Origin: Accumulibacter sp964420975
GTDB lineage: Bacteria; Pseudomonadota; Gammaproteobacteria; Burkholderiales; Rhodocyclaceae
Assembly (NCBI GenBank): GCA_964420975.1
Contig: CAYQVH010000002.1
Location: 186,001 to 250,000 of the forward strand
DNA: 64,000 bases
Direction: 5' to 3'
The notes beneath the pieces are model-generated. The model was given only the letters and a program-made list of their open reading frames with translations, searched no databases and was not told where the DNA came from. A program made the position numbers and the translations under genes. Below, in pieces: positions 1-11,188 of this stretch; the first letter of the stretch is position 1; every line of letters starts with the position of its first letter.

Positions 1-78
1 GGCCGCTGTTTCAAGCTAAAATCGCAGCTCCCTGAGCGAACCCGACCGGGGCTAACGATATCGACATAGAGCAAGACG

Positions 79-2694
<2,616 letters not shown>

Positions 2695-2725
2695 GTCACC
2701 AAAGGGCGGTTCTTCAGGCTTGCTG

Positions 2726-3757
2726 ATGCAGCATTTCGCCAGCGACAACTACGCCGGCGTCTGCCCGGAGGCTCTGGCAGCCTTGCTTTCAGCCAACGAG
2801 GGGCACGTTCGCTCGTACGGCGACGACGAGTGGACCTTGCGCGTCGCCGACCGCTTGCGCGAGTTGTTCGAGACCGATTGCGACGTGTATTTCGTCTTCA
2901 ATGGCACGGCCGCCAACTCGCTGGCGCTCGCATCGCTCTGCCAGTCGTATCACAGCGTGATCTGCCATCAGCTGGCGCACGTGCATACCGACGAATGCGG
3001 TGCGCCGGAGTTTTTCTCGAACGGTGCCAAACTGCTCGCCATCGGCGGCGAGCAGGGAAAGCTGACCCCGGCGTCGATCGTCGATACGGTCAGACGGCGT
3101 TCCGACATTCACTACCCGAAGCCGAAGGTGGTGACGCTGACGCAGGCGACCGAAGTCGGCACGGTCTATCGACCCCACGAAGTGCACGCGATCGCCGAGA
3201 CGGCGCGTGAGCTGGGGCTGCGCGTACACGTCGACGGCGCACGGTTCGCCAACGCCGTCGCCGGACTCGGTGTCAGCCCGTCCGAACTGACCTGGCGGGT
3301 CGGGGTGGACGTGCTGTGTTTTGGCGGGACGAAGATGGGCCTGCCGGTGGGTGAAGCGGTGCTCTTCTTCGACCGCAGCCTGGCGGAAGACTTCGCCTAC
3401 CGGTGCAAGCAGGCGGGGCAGCTCGCTTCCAAGATGCGTTTCCTCTCGGCACCGTGGCTTGGCATTCTAGACGAGGGCGCCTGGCTACGTCACGCGACGC
3501 AGGCCAACGCCATGGCGCGACGCCTCGCCGCGGGTCTGGCGGAAGTCGCCGGCTTGCCCGTACTCTATCCGGTGGACGCGAATGGCGTCTTCGTCCGCCT
3601 GCCGAAACGGATCGAGGAGGGGATCCGTGCGCGCGGTTGGCTGTTCTACGATTTCATCGGCGCTGGCGGCGCGCGCTTCATGTGCGGCTGGGACACGACG
3701 GCGGAAACAGTCGATCGTCTGCTCGCCGACATCCGCGAACTGGCGCAGGGCGTGTGA
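2726..3757 (+). CDS. Low-specificity L-threonine aldolase family, PLP-dependent
   Basis: Fold-type I PLP enzyme of the threonine aldolase/beta-eliminating lyase family, expected to cleave L-threonine or allo-threonine to glycine and acetaldehyde. The 343-residue product starts FASDNYAG, as family members do. It has the substrate and cofactor segments SYGDDEW and FNGTAANSLA, the HVDGARFANA strand, and the PLP lysine in FGGTKMG at about residue 200. The open frame extends further upstream, but ATG 2726, 31 bases after alaS, gives the family N-terminus. The stop overlaps the next gene (GTGA), so the two are probably translationally coupled. The exact substrate is not visible from sequence. Confidence 0.92.
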   Translation: MQHFASDNYAGVCPEALAALLSANEGHVRSYGDDEWTLRVADRLRELFETDCDVYFVFNGTAANSLALASLCQSYHSVICHQLAHVHTDECGAPEFFSNGAKLLAIGGEQGKLTPASIVDTVRRRSDIHYPKPKVVTLTQATEVGTVYRPHEVHAIAETARELGLRVHVDGARFANAVAGLGVSPSELTWRVGVDVLCFGGTKMGLPVGEAVLFFDRSLAEDFAYRCKQAGQLASKMRFLSAPWLGILDEGAWLRHATQANAMARRLAAGLAEVAGLPVLYPVDANGVFVRLPKRIEEGIRARGWLFYDFIGAGGARFMCGWDTTAETVDRLLADIRELAQGV

Positions 3758-4236
3758 GCGGCGACTGGCAGTTCTGTCCCCTCTGTGGCGCCAGACTCGT
3801 CGGGCGTGCGGTGGACGGCGTGCCGCGTTCGGTCTGTGGTGCGGCCTGTGGCTTCGTGCACTGGGACAACCCGATCCCCGTGCTGGCGGCGCTCGTCGAG
3901 CTCGACGAGCGCATCGTGCTGGCGCGCAACCGGGCATGGGCGGCGGGAGCCTTTGGCCTGATCACCGGCTTTCTCGAACGCGACGAAGATCCGATGGCTG
4001 GCGTCGCGCGCGAGGTGAAGGAGGAGCTCGGACTGAAGGCTGGCGCGATCACGCTGATCGGCGTCTATCCGTTCACGCGCAAGCACGAAGTGATTCTTGC
4101 CTACCACGTCCTTGCCGAGGGTGAGATTCGCCTGAACGAAGAACTCGCCGAGTTTCGCCTGATCCCCCCGGACAGGCTCAAAGCTTGGGACTTCGGTACC
4201 GGATTCGCGGTTCGCGACTGGTTGCGCGGGCGGTAG
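3754..4236 (+). CDS. Zinc-ribbon Nudix hydrolase
   Basis: 160-residue hydrolase with an N-terminal zinc ribbon (FCPLCG, then CGAACG) and a complete Nudix box, GFLERDE followed by REVKEELGL, at about residues 67-89. This is the NudC-like/ADP-ribose pyrophosphatase layout, acting on a nucleoside-diphosphate-linked substrate in the cytoplasm. The actual substrate cannot be read from the sequence. The start is inferred as GTG 3754, overlapping the threonine aldolase stop as GTGA. It gives the N-terminus VSGDWQFCPLCG, so the zinc ribbon is complete. The next gene is convergent, 9 bases away. Confidence 0.9.
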   Translation: MSGDWQFCPLCGARLVGRAVDGVPRSVCGAACGFVHWDNPIPVLAALVELDERIVLARNRAWAAGAFGLITGFLERDEDPMAGVAREVKEELGLKAGAITLIGVYPFTRKHEVILAYHVLAEGEIRLNEELAEFRLIPPDRLKAWDFGTGFAVRDWLRGR

Positions 4237-4245
4237 CCGGCACGG

Positions 4246-5784
4246 TCAAGTCTGACCGGCGGCGAGGTCGGACGATGGAAGCGTGCCCGCTTCGTGCTGG
4301 CTGGCGACGACGCAGCTGGCGGGTGGCAACCACGCAGCGAGTCGCCGCCAGTCGAGGTGGCGGGTGACGGCGTCGGCGAGGCGGTCGATGTCGCGCTCGC
4401 GCTGCTCAACGGGAACGAAGCGGCTGATTGGCGAGTGACCTGCCCAGGTGAGCAAGGCAGCTAGTGCCGGCTCCAGGTCGAACAAACCATGGCAGTAGGT
4501 GGCGAGGATCTGTCCGTCAGCAGACTGCGCGCCGTCCGGGCGGCCGGCGAGGAGGGCCGCCGGCTGCGCCAGGGCCGGTCCGTCGGTCACCCCCATGTGG
4601 ATGCGATAGCCGGCGAGCGGTGGCGTACCGGGCAGCTGCAGTTCTCCATCGACGTTCTGCAGCGTCTTTTCTGCCGCGAGTTCGGTCACGTAGTCGAAGT
4701 AGCCGAAGCCGCGGCTGCGTCCGGGTGCGCCCTCGATCCCGAGCGGATCGCGCAACTCGCGACCGAGCATCTGAAGACCGCCGCAGATACCGATCAGTTT
4801 TCCGCCGTAACGCAGGTGGCGGCGAATGGCTTCGTCCCAGCCGTTGGCGTGCAACCAGGCGAGATCGGTCTGCACCGCCTTTGAACCGGGGAGGACGATC
4901 AGGTCACACGGCGGGGGGGCCTGATGAGGGCCGACGAAGCGAAAGTCGACTTCCGGGTGAAAGCGCAGCGGATCAAGATCGTTATGGTTCGAGATGCGCG
5001 GGTAGGCGGGGGCGATGACCCGCAAGCCGGCGCGCGTCTTCGCTGCCTGCTCGCGGGGAAGCGCGTCTTCGGCGTCGAGGTAGAGTCCGTGCAGATACGG
5101 CAGGACGCCGAGCACGGGTTTGCCGGTACGTTGTTCGAGCCAGTGCAGACCACTTTCGAGGAGTCCGCGGTCGCCGCGGAAGCGGTTGATGACGAAACCC
5201 TTGACCCGTGCCTGTTCAGACGGCGAGAGGAGGTCGAGCGTGCCGCAGAAGTGAGCGAAGACGCCACCGCGGTCGATGTCGGCGATCAGGACCACCGGGC
5301 AGTCGACCGCTTCGGCAAAACCCATGTTGGCGATGTCACGGTCGCGCAGGTTGATCTCGGCCGGGCTGCCGGCGCCCTCGACGAGCAGGCACTCGTAGTG
5401 CTGCGAGAGTCGTTGCCACGAGTCGAGGACGGCGCTCATCGCGCGCGGCTTGTAAGCGTGGTAATCGCGTGCGTCGAGGTCGGTCAGCGCCTTGCCCTGA
5501 ATGATCACCTGGGCGCGGCAGTCGGTGGCCGGTTTCAGGAGCACCGGATTGAAGTCGGAATGTGCCGCCAGGCCGGCGGCCTGTGCCTGCAGCGCCTGAG
5601 CGCGCCCAATTTCGCCGCCGTCGACCGTAACCGCGGAATTGAGGGCCATGTTCTGTGGCTTGAACGGCGCGACGCGGACGCCGCAACGATGGAGGATGCG
5701 ACAGAACGCGGTGACGAGTAGGCTCTTGCCGGCGTCTGAAGTGCAGCCTTGAACCATCAATCGGTGGGTGGGTGGTCTGGTCAT
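4246..5784 (-). CDS. cobQ: Cobyric acid synthase
   Basis: Glutamine-dependent amidation of the corrin side chains (adenosylcobyrinate a,c-diamide to cobyric acid) in B12 synthesis. The 512-residue product is normal length. It has an N-terminal dethiobiotin-synthetase-like ATPase domain (QGCTSDAGKSLLVT at residues 12-25, FKPQNMALNS) and a C-terminal type 1 glutamine amidotransferase domain. The amidotransferase nucleophile is in GICGGLQMLG and the histidine in TYCHGLFD. No other cobalamin gene is adjacent. I saw no B12 riboswitch in the roughly 150 bases upstream, only short GC-rich hairpins. Confidence 0.96.
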   Translation of the reverse strand: MTRPPTHRLMVQGCTSDAGKSLLVTAFCRILHRCGVRVAPFKPQNMALNSAVTVDGGEIGRAQALQAQAAGLAAHSDFNPVLLKPATDCRAQVIIQGKALTDLDARDYHAYKPRAMSAVLDSWQRLSQHYECLLVEGAGSPAEINLRDRDIANMGFAEAVDCPVVLIADIDRGGVFAHFCGTLDLLSPSEQARVKGFVINRFRGDRGLLESGLHWLEQRTGKPVLGVLPYLHGLYLDAEDALPREQAAKTRAGLRVIAPAYPRISNHNDLDPLRFHPEVDFRFVGPHQAPPPCDLIVLPGSKAVQTDLAWLHANGWDEAIRRHLRYGGKLIGICGGLQMLGRELRDPLGIEGAPGRSRGFGYFDYVTELAAEKTLQNVDGELQLPGTPPLAGYRIHMGVTDGPALAQPAALLAGRPDGAQSADGQILATYCHGLFDLEPALAALLTWAGHSPISRFVPVEQRERDIDRLADAVTRHLDWRRLAAWLPPASCVVASQHEAGTLPSSDLAAGQT

Positions 5785-5936
5785 CGGTTGAGGGTAGAGA
5801 ACGCCGGAGGACGAAAGGCGGCTCCCCGCAAAGAGGGGTTGGACGCAGCCGCGACGCGGAGAAGAGAGCTCGATGAGCCGGATTTACCCTGATCTTCCTC
5901 GACGCGAGGAGTCCTCGACGAACGTACCGACAAGCG

Positions 5937-6341
5937 TCAGTACGTCATGCAGGCGGCGTTGATGAGCCCGACACTGACCGATAGCGCGGCCAGAAACAGC
6001 GCGGGGGCGGTCTTGCCGGCTGGAATGTCGTCGTTCAGTTGGGGCAACGTCAGCCGGGCCACCAGGTAGGCCAGGATCTGGATGACGCCGGCAACCGCGC
6101 CCCAGGAGGCGAGATCGAGCAAGGTGTCGCTGTGCGCGATGACGTTGGCGACCGGCATGGCGAAGCCGAACAGGGCGCCCGAAAGGCTGATCGCGGCAGC
6201 GTTGTTGCCAGCGCGAATCAGCGCCACTTCGTGGTACGGAGTGACGTTGAGGTAGACCAGCAGGAAGAGTGCAAGCAGCCCGAAGGCGACGGCGAAATAC
6301 GCAAGAAAGGCGGGGAGCATCGACAACATATGATCAGGCAT
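5937..6341 (-). CDS. DUF350 family inner-membrane protein
   Basis: Small integral membrane protein of the DUF350/UPF0719 type, 134 residues. About four hydrophobic segments are visible (AFLAYFAVAFGLLALFLLVY, an Ala/Gly-rich segment with FGFAMPVANV, WGAVAGVIQILAYLVA, and a C-terminal ALFLAALSVSVGLINA). The family motif around ISLSGALFGFAMP is present. Start ATG 6341 has a strong AGGAGA ribosome site upstream, so I prefer it to the longer open frame. Function is unknown. Family members often neighbour spermidine synthase-like genes, but none is seen here. Confidence 0.8.
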   Translation of the reverse strand: MPDHMLSMLPAFLAYFAVAFGLLALFLLVYLNVTPYHEVALIRAGNNAAAISLSGALFGFAMPVANVIAHSDTLLDLASWGAVAGVIQILAYLVARLTLPQLNDDIPAGKTAPALFLAALSVSVGLINAACMTY

Positions 6342-6364
6342 CGAGAATCTCCTTTCGGCGGGCT

Positions 6365-7096
6365 TCAGGCAACGGCGTTCTGGTCGGCGGCGAAGCGAAC
6401 CAGGCCATCCAGGATCAGATTCTCCACCAGGCGGCAGGGAATCTTCAAGTCTGCGAACAGGTCGCGGGCCGAGCCGCCCGTCAGCAGACACAGCGCACCA
6501 GGTTGGTCGGCGATGGCGGCGAACGCCCGTTCGATTGCGCCGAGTTGGGCGAAGTGGCAGCCACTGGCGATGGCATCAACCGTGCTGCGCGGCTGGCTGC
6601 TCGGCTTTCCCTCGGCGAGCGGTAGCTGCGCCGTACCGGTGGCCAACGCGGCGCGCATCAGCGCCGCACCGGGCAGAATGAGGCCGCCGCGAAAGAGGCC
6701 GTCGGCGTCGAGCCAGTCGACCGTTGTCGCGGTGCCGGCGGAGACGACGAGGCAGGTGGCGGAGTGCAGCGCGCGCGCTCCAATCAGCGCTGCCCAGCGG
6801 TCGGCGCCGAGCTGCGTCGGGCAAGTGTAGCCGTTGCGAATACCGGCGGCCGCGCTGCTGGCGTGCAGAAACGTCAACTGGCGATGGCGCGTCGCAAGCT
6901 GCGCGTGCAGCGCTTGGGCGACGGAGGTCCCCGCGACGTTGCAGACGACGATCGGCGCGGAGGCGGGCCACTCGTCGGTCACCTCGGTCAGGTAAGCGAC
7001 GTCGGCGGTCGCCAGAACGCCGTTGTCGCGCCACTGCGCGCCATCATGGACCCCCCACTTGATCCGGCTGTTGCCGGCATCGATGGCGACGATCAT
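6365..7096 (-). CDS. coaX: Type III pantothenate kinase
   Basis: First step of coenzyme A synthesis: ATP-dependent phosphorylation of pantothenate in the cytoplasm. The 243-residue product starts with the phosphate-binding strand IAIDAGNSRIKWG of the ASKHA fold. It also has the family segments GADRWAALIGA, VSAGTATTVDWL and GGLILPG, and ends with a LLTGGSA strand. Start ATG 7096 overlaps the birA stop (ATGA), the common birA-coaX arrangement, so the pair is co-transcribed and translationally coupled. Confidence 0.95.
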   Translation of the reverse strand: MIVAIDAGNSRIKWGVHDGAQWRDNGVLATADVAYLTEVTDEWPASAPIVVCNVAGTSVAQALHAQLATRHRQLTFLHASSAAAGIRNGYTCPTQLGADRWAALIGARALHSATCLVVSAGTATTVDWLDADGLFRGGLILPGAALMRAALATGTAQLPLAEGKPSSQPRSTVDAIASGCHFAQLGAIERAFAAIADQPGALCLLTGGSARDLFADLKIPCRLVENLILDGLVRFAADQNAVA

Positions 7097-7920
7097 GCGG
7101 CGCGCAGGGAGACGTCGCCGGAAAAAAAGCGCTGCCTGCCGGCAGTCGTCTGCAGTACGAGCGCGCCATCGACGTCGGCGCCCAGACACCGTCCTTCGCG
7201 GTCGGGCAGGCCCGCTTCACAGAGTCGGACAAGCCGGTCGTGCCATGCGTGACGCGCCTGCCAGTCGGCGTGCAGCGCGGTAAAGCCGTGTTCGGCAAAG
7301 GATTCGGCGACGGCCATCAGTTCGAGCAACAAGCACGCCAACAGCTGGTGACGTTCCGGCAAGTGCGCGAGCGACTGCGCGAGTGCCGCGGGCGGTTGCG
7401 GCATCGTCTGCGGGTCGGCAGGCGGTAGCTGGAGATTGACGCCGATGCCGATCACCGCCAGCGTTCCTTGCGTCGTCGATTCAAGGTCGATCAAAATGCC
7501 CGCCACCTTGCCGCCGTCCAGGAGTACGTCGTTCGGCCATTTGAGCCCGACTCGGGCAGCACCACACGCCTCAAGCGCCCGCGCGACGGCGACGCCGACG
7601 GCCAGCGACAGGCCCGCCATGTCGGCCAGCCGGCGCTCGAACGACCAGAGCAGCGAGAACGTCAGGCTGCCGTCGGCCGACGACTGCCAGCTTCGGCCGC
7701 GTCGCCCGCGTCCCGCGGTCTGGCGGTCGGCGACCAGCAGACTGGGCGCGGTGGCACCCAGTCGGGCGCGCTGCACGAGCAGACCGGAGGTCGACTCACA
7801 AGCCGGCAGCGCGTCGATCGTCAGTCCGCAACCGGCAAGCCCGAGCAGCTGCCGGAGCCGGAGGGGGTCAATCAACGACGCGAGTCGTGGCGGCGGGAAG
7901 GCGTTGCTGGCGTCGTTCAT
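7093..7920 (-). CDS. birA: Biotin--[acetyl-CoA-carboxylase] ligase
   Basis: Attaches biotin to the carboxyl-carrier protein through biotinyl-AMP. In the 275-residue product the biotin/ATP-binding segment is visible as QTAGRGRRGRSW (about residues 67-78), followed by LKWPNDVLLDGGKVAGILI and a C-terminal SH3-like domain. The roughly 45 residues before the catalytic domain show no convincing helix-turn-helix. It therefore looks like a class I, non-repressor BirA, though this is a judgement by eye. ATG 7920 is preferred over an upstream Met because it sits just after the ntrC stop. The gene overlaps coaX downstream. Confidence 0.93.
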   Translation of the reverse strand: MNDASNAFPPPRLASLIDPLRLRQLLGLAGCGLTIDALPACESTSGLLVQRARLGATAPSLLVADRQTAGRGRRGRSWQSSADGSLTFSLLWSFERRLADMAGLSLAVGVAVARALEACGAARVGLKWPNDVLLDGGKVAGILIDLESTTQGTLAVIGIGVNLQLPPADPQTMPQPPAALAQSLAHLPERHQLLACLLLELMAVAESFAEHGFTALHADWQARHAWHDRLVRLCEAGLPDREGRCLGADVDGALVLQTTAGRQRFFSGDVSLRAA

Positions 7921-7937
7921 GAAGCCATTATCGCCGA

Positions 7938-9371
7938 TTATCGCGGCAGGCACGCCTCCCGATCCTCGCCGGCGCCGCCTGCGACGTCGAGACCGAGTTC
8001 CTGGATCTTGCGCGTAATCGTGTTGCGTCCGATGCCGAGCGAATGCGCCGCTTCGATCCGCCGGCCACCGGTGTGAGCCAGCGCCCGGTTGATCAGCACC
8101 CGCTCGAAGACCTGAGTCAGCTTGTCATGTACCTGGCCAGAGTCGCTGACCAATAGGCGGTCGACTTCGTGCGCCAGCGCATTTTCCCAGTCGCCGGCGG
8201 CTGCCGCCACCGGTCCTTCGCGGACTTCGGGAGGCAGATCTGCCAGCTCGATCAGTTGTCCGGGGGCCATGACGGTCAGCCAGTGACAGATGTTTTCGAG
8301 CTGACGGACGTTGCCCGGCAATTCGACGGCGCAAAGATGCTTGAGGGCGGCGTCGGAAAGGCGTTTGCCTTCGACGCCGAGTTCTCGGGCGCTCTTTTGC
8401 AGGAAGTGGCGAGCGAGGATGGGAATGTCTTCTCGTCGCTCGCGCAGGCTGGGCAGTCGGATGCGAATGACGTTGAGGCGGTGAAAAAGGTCTTCGCGAA
8501 AAAGTCCCTGACGAACATGGTCTTCCAGGTTGCGGTGTGTTGCGGCGATGATCCGCACCTTGGTCTTCAAGGGCGAATGCCCGCCGACCCGATAGTAATG
8601 CCCGTCCGAGAGCACGCGCAGTAGCCGCGTCTGTAATTCCGCCGGCATGTCGCCGATCTCGTCGAGAAACAGCGTACCCCCTTCCGCCTGTTCGAAGCGT
8701 CCCTGTCGCTGCGCTGCCGCACCGGTGAAAGCGCCGCGCTCGTGACCGAACAGCTCCGATTCGAGCAGATCGCGCGGAATCGCCGCGGTGTTGATCGCGA
8801 TGAACGGCTTGTCGGCGCGCGGGCTGTGTCGATGTACGGCGCGTGCGACGAGTTCCTTGCCGGAGCCGGACTCGCCGGTGATCAGGACGGTCGCGCTCGA
8901 TTGGCTGAGGCGGCCGATGGCGCGAAACACCTCCTGCATCGCTGCGGCTTGGCCGAGGATTTCGGGTAACAGGGCAACTTCATTGGGCGCACCGCTTTGG
9001 TGCATGCTCTCGCCGATCGCGCGCCGAATGAGTTCAAGCGCCTGATCGACGTCGAAGGGCTTCGGCAGGTACTCGAAGGCGCCTCCCTGAAACGCCGAGA
9101 CGGCGCTGTCGAGGTCGGAGTAGGCGGTCATGATGATCACCGGCAGCGCGGGATGGCGCTCCTTGAAGCGCTGCAGCAATTCCAGGCCTGACTGTCCCGG
9201 CATCCGGATATCGGAAACGAGAACCTGGGGCGCTTCCGCTCCAGCGTCGAGCCGTGCCCACGCTTCGGTTGCCGAGGCGAAGCTTTGAAAGGGAATCTTT
9301 TCCCGTGAAAGGGTCTTTTCGAGGACCCAACGGATTGATTTATCGTCGTCAACGATCCACACAGGTTTCAT
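7938..9371 (-). CDS. ntrC: Nitrogen regulation response regulator NtrC (GlnG)
   Basis: Sigma-54 enhancer-binding protein, 477 residues. The receiver domain has acidic residues DDD near 9-11, phospho-Asp in VSDIRMP and Lys in LPKPFD. The central AAA+ domain has Walker A GESGSGKE, the sigma-54-contacting GAFTGA loop and Walker B GTLFLDE. The Fis-type HTH at the C-terminus reads GGRRIEAAHSLGIGRNTITRKI. All domains are intact. Start MKPVWIVDDD at 9371 matches the family. It lies 60 bases downstream of ntrB, and the glnA target promoter at about 12.67 kb carries a matching NtrC-type palindrome. Confidence 0.97.
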   Translation of the reverse strand: MKPVWIVDDDKSIRWVLEKTLSREKIPFQSFASATEAWARLDAGAEAPQVLVSDIRMPGQSGLELLQRFKERHPALPVIIMTAYSDLDSAVSAFQGGAFEYLPKPFDVDQALELIRRAIGESMHQSGAPNEVALLPEILGQAAAMQEVFRAIGRLSQSSATVLITGESGSGKELVARAVHRHSPRADKPFIAINTAAIPRDLLESELFGHERGAFTGAAAQRQGRFEQAEGGTLFLDEIGDMPAELQTRLLRVLSDGHYYRVGGHSPLKTKVRIIAATHRNLEDHVRQGLFREDLFHRLNVIRIRLPSLRERREDIPILARHFLQKSARELGVEGKRLSDAALKHLCAVELPGNVRQLENICHWLTVMAPGQLIELADLPPEVREGPVAAAAGDWENALAHEVDRLLVSDSGQVHDKLTQVFERVLINRALAHTGGRRIEAAHSLGIGRNTITRKIQELGLDVAGGAGEDREACLPR

Positions 9372-9431
9372 CGTTTCCTCGGCCGGATGAGCAGATGCCC
9401 TCGACAGCAAGCAAGAAACTGGCCAGGTGGA

Positions 9432-10496
9432 TCAGGCGAGGGGCAAGCGGATCGTGAAGCAGGTACGCCCCGGTCGACTCTCGCAGTCGATGGTTCCGTG
9501 GTGCTGCTGAACGAAGCTTTGCGCCAGCGTCAGGCCGAGGCCGCTACCGCCTTCACGCCCCGATACCAGGGGGTAGAACATGCGGTCGCGGATCTGATCG
9601 GCGATTCCAGGGCCGTCGTCGATGACGTCGACCTCGACGACCAGGCGGTGCCGCCGCTTGCACAAGGTGACCTGACGCCCCACTCGGGTGCGCAGTGTGA
9701 TCTGACCGTGTCCGGCGCCGTTCGGTCCGCAAACGGCTTGTGCCGCGTTGCGTGCGACATTCAAGAAGACCTGAATCAGTTGCTCTCGGTCGCCGACGAG
9801 CTCCGGCAAGCTCGTGTCGTAGTCGCGGTTGACGCTGAGCACATGGGGGAACTCGGCGGTGAGCAAGCTGCGTACGCGTTCGAGAATCTCGTGGATATTG
9901 ACCGGTCCGGGTTGCATCGGACGGTTTGGCGACAACAGGCGCCGCATCAGATCCTGCAGGCGGTCGGTTTCCTTGATGATGACCTGGGTGTACTCGCGCA
10001 GGCCGGGGTTGTTGAGTTCGCGCTCGAGCAGTTGGGCGGCACCGCGAATGCCCCCCAAGGGATTCTTGATTTCGTGCGCCAGATTGCGGATCAGCTCACG
10101 GTTCGCCTGTTGTTGTTCGACCAGTCGTTCTTCGCGCGTCGCCCGTAGCTGCTGGTCGATCGGCCACAGTTCGACGATCAGGCGAGCGTCCGGGGCATCG
10201 GTCGGATTGACCGTGCCGTTAACACGTAGCAGTTCGCCGCCGGCGATACGAAGTTCGATCGTCTGCCCGGTGTATGCCCAGCCGTGACGCAAGGCGCTAT
10301 CGCAGGCGGCGAGCAGTTCCGCCGGGCAGTCGGCGACGTTGTCGAGGCGACAGCCAGAGAAAACCCGGCTGCTGATCTGGAAAAGATTCTCTGCGGCCGT
10401 GTTGATGTGTCGGATGACCAGGTGTTCGTCGAGCAGCATGACCGCCGACGACAGCAGGTCGAGGCCGGCGAAGGCCGATGCGGGGCCCGTGCTCAC
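9432..10496 (-). CDS. ntrB: Nitrogen regulation sensor kinase NtrB (GlnL)
   Basis: Cytoplasmic PII-controlled histidine kinase/phosphatase that sets NtrC phosphorylation. The 354-residue product has no membrane segment. It has an N-terminal PAS-like domain (LDEHLVIRHINTAAENLF), a HisKA box NLAHEIKNPLGGIRGAAQLL with the phospho-His, an N box (NVARNAAQAV), and G boxes (DDGPGI and GGSGLGLTLAQ). It is followed directly by ntrC and preceded by the DUF4124 gene at 33 bases, so the three may share a transcript behind glnA. Confidence 0.96.
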   Translation of the reverse strand: MSTGPASAFAGLDLLSSAVMLLDEHLVIRHINTAAENLFQISSRVFSGCRLDNVADCPAELLAACDSALRHGWAYTGQTIELRIAGGELLRVNGTVNPTDAPDARLIVELWPIDQQLRATREERLVEQQQANRELIRNLAHEIKNPLGGIRGAAQLLERELNNPGLREYTQVIIKETDRLQDLMRRLLSPNRPMQPGPVNIHEILERVRSLLTAEFPHVLSVNRDYDTSLPELVGDREQLIQVFLNVARNAAQAVCGPNGAGHGQITLRTRVGRQVTLCKRRHRLVVEVDVIDDGPGIADQIRDRMFYPLVSGREGGSGLGLTLAQSFVQQHHGTIDCESRPGRTCFTIRLPLA

Positions 10497-10529
10497 AGGA
10501 TGCGACGGCGGCAGTCGCCTGCTTGCCGG

Positions 10530-11009
10530 CTAGCGCAGATTGGCGAGCTCCTTCCGGATCGCCTCGATGTTGCGCTGGTGCAGCGCCACCTTGTCCTTGA
10601 ACGGTTGCAGCCGCTCCTGCACCTTGCCACCACTGATCGCGCCACCCTGCATGCGCTCGTTCGGCAGCACCGTCGCTTCCTGTTCGGCGAGCTCCTTCCT
10701 GGCTTGTTCGGCACCGGCTTCCTCAGCGGCGAGCTCGCTCTCGAGAATGCGGCGGCGATCGGTGTCGCGCGACTTCTGAGTCTGGTCATCGACTTTTGGG
10801 AAACTGCCTGGGGTCGGCGTCTTCGCGGCTGGCCGGGTCGATGGCGCCAGGTTGACCGGATCGAGCATGATCTTCCGGCAGTTCTTGGTCGGCATGTTCG
10901 AGTAAGTGACTCGACCGTCGACTTCGCATTTGTAGATGTCCTGAGAATGGGCCGGAAGCGTGCATAGCGCGAACAGCGCCGGCAAGCCGTGCAGAAGTGA
11001 CCTTTTCAT
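10530..11009 (-). CDS. DUF4124 domain-containing exported protein
   Basis: 159-residue protein with a cleavable-looking signal peptide (MKRSLLHGLPALFALCTLPAHS) and an N-terminal DUF4124 segment (QDIYKCEVDGRVTYSNMP). A proline-rich linker follows, then a charged C-terminal half rich in Glu, Ala and Lys that probably forms a coiled coil (ESELAAEEAGAEQARKELAE). The expected location is the periplasm or cell envelope. The biochemical role is unknown. It lies between glnA and ntrBC on the same strand, a position often taken by such a gene in betaproteobacteria. Start ATG 11009 was chosen because it begins the signal peptide. Confidence 0.82.
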   Translation of the reverse strand: MKRSLLHGLPALFALCTLPAHSQDIYKCEVDGRVTYSNMPTKNCRKIMLDPVNLAPSTRPAAKTPTPGSFPKVDDQTQKSRDTDRRRILESELAAEEAGAEQARKELAEQEATVLPNERMQGGAISGGKVQERLQPFKDKVALHQRNIEAIRKELANLR

Positions 11010-11142
11010 CGTCGTATCCGTCCCTCCAGCGAGGTGCGACCTTGCATGCGGGCAATCGCCATGTCTTGTCGAGTGGCAAAGACACGTCAGTGTAGGGGAT
11101 GACACTGGCTAATTCAAACGTCGCACGCAGAGGAACGGCCGA

Positions 11143-11170
11143 CAAAAAAAAGGACGGGCACGCCCGTCCT
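11143..11170 (-). terminator. Rho-independent terminator of glnA
   Basis: Read on the minus strand, a perfect 10-base inverted repeat (AGGACGGGCG / TGCCCGTCCT centre) is followed by eight T residues. It lies 19 bases beyond the glnA stop. It should end most glnA transcripts before the DUF4124-ntrBC genes. Confidence 0.85.
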
Positions 11171-11188
11171 CGGGTTGTCTGCGCCGGA

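Noticed and set aside
5785..5936. Possible cobalamin riboswitch upstream of cobQ
   Set aside because: I looked for a B12-box-like core and conserved stems in the upstream region and found only short GC hairpins.
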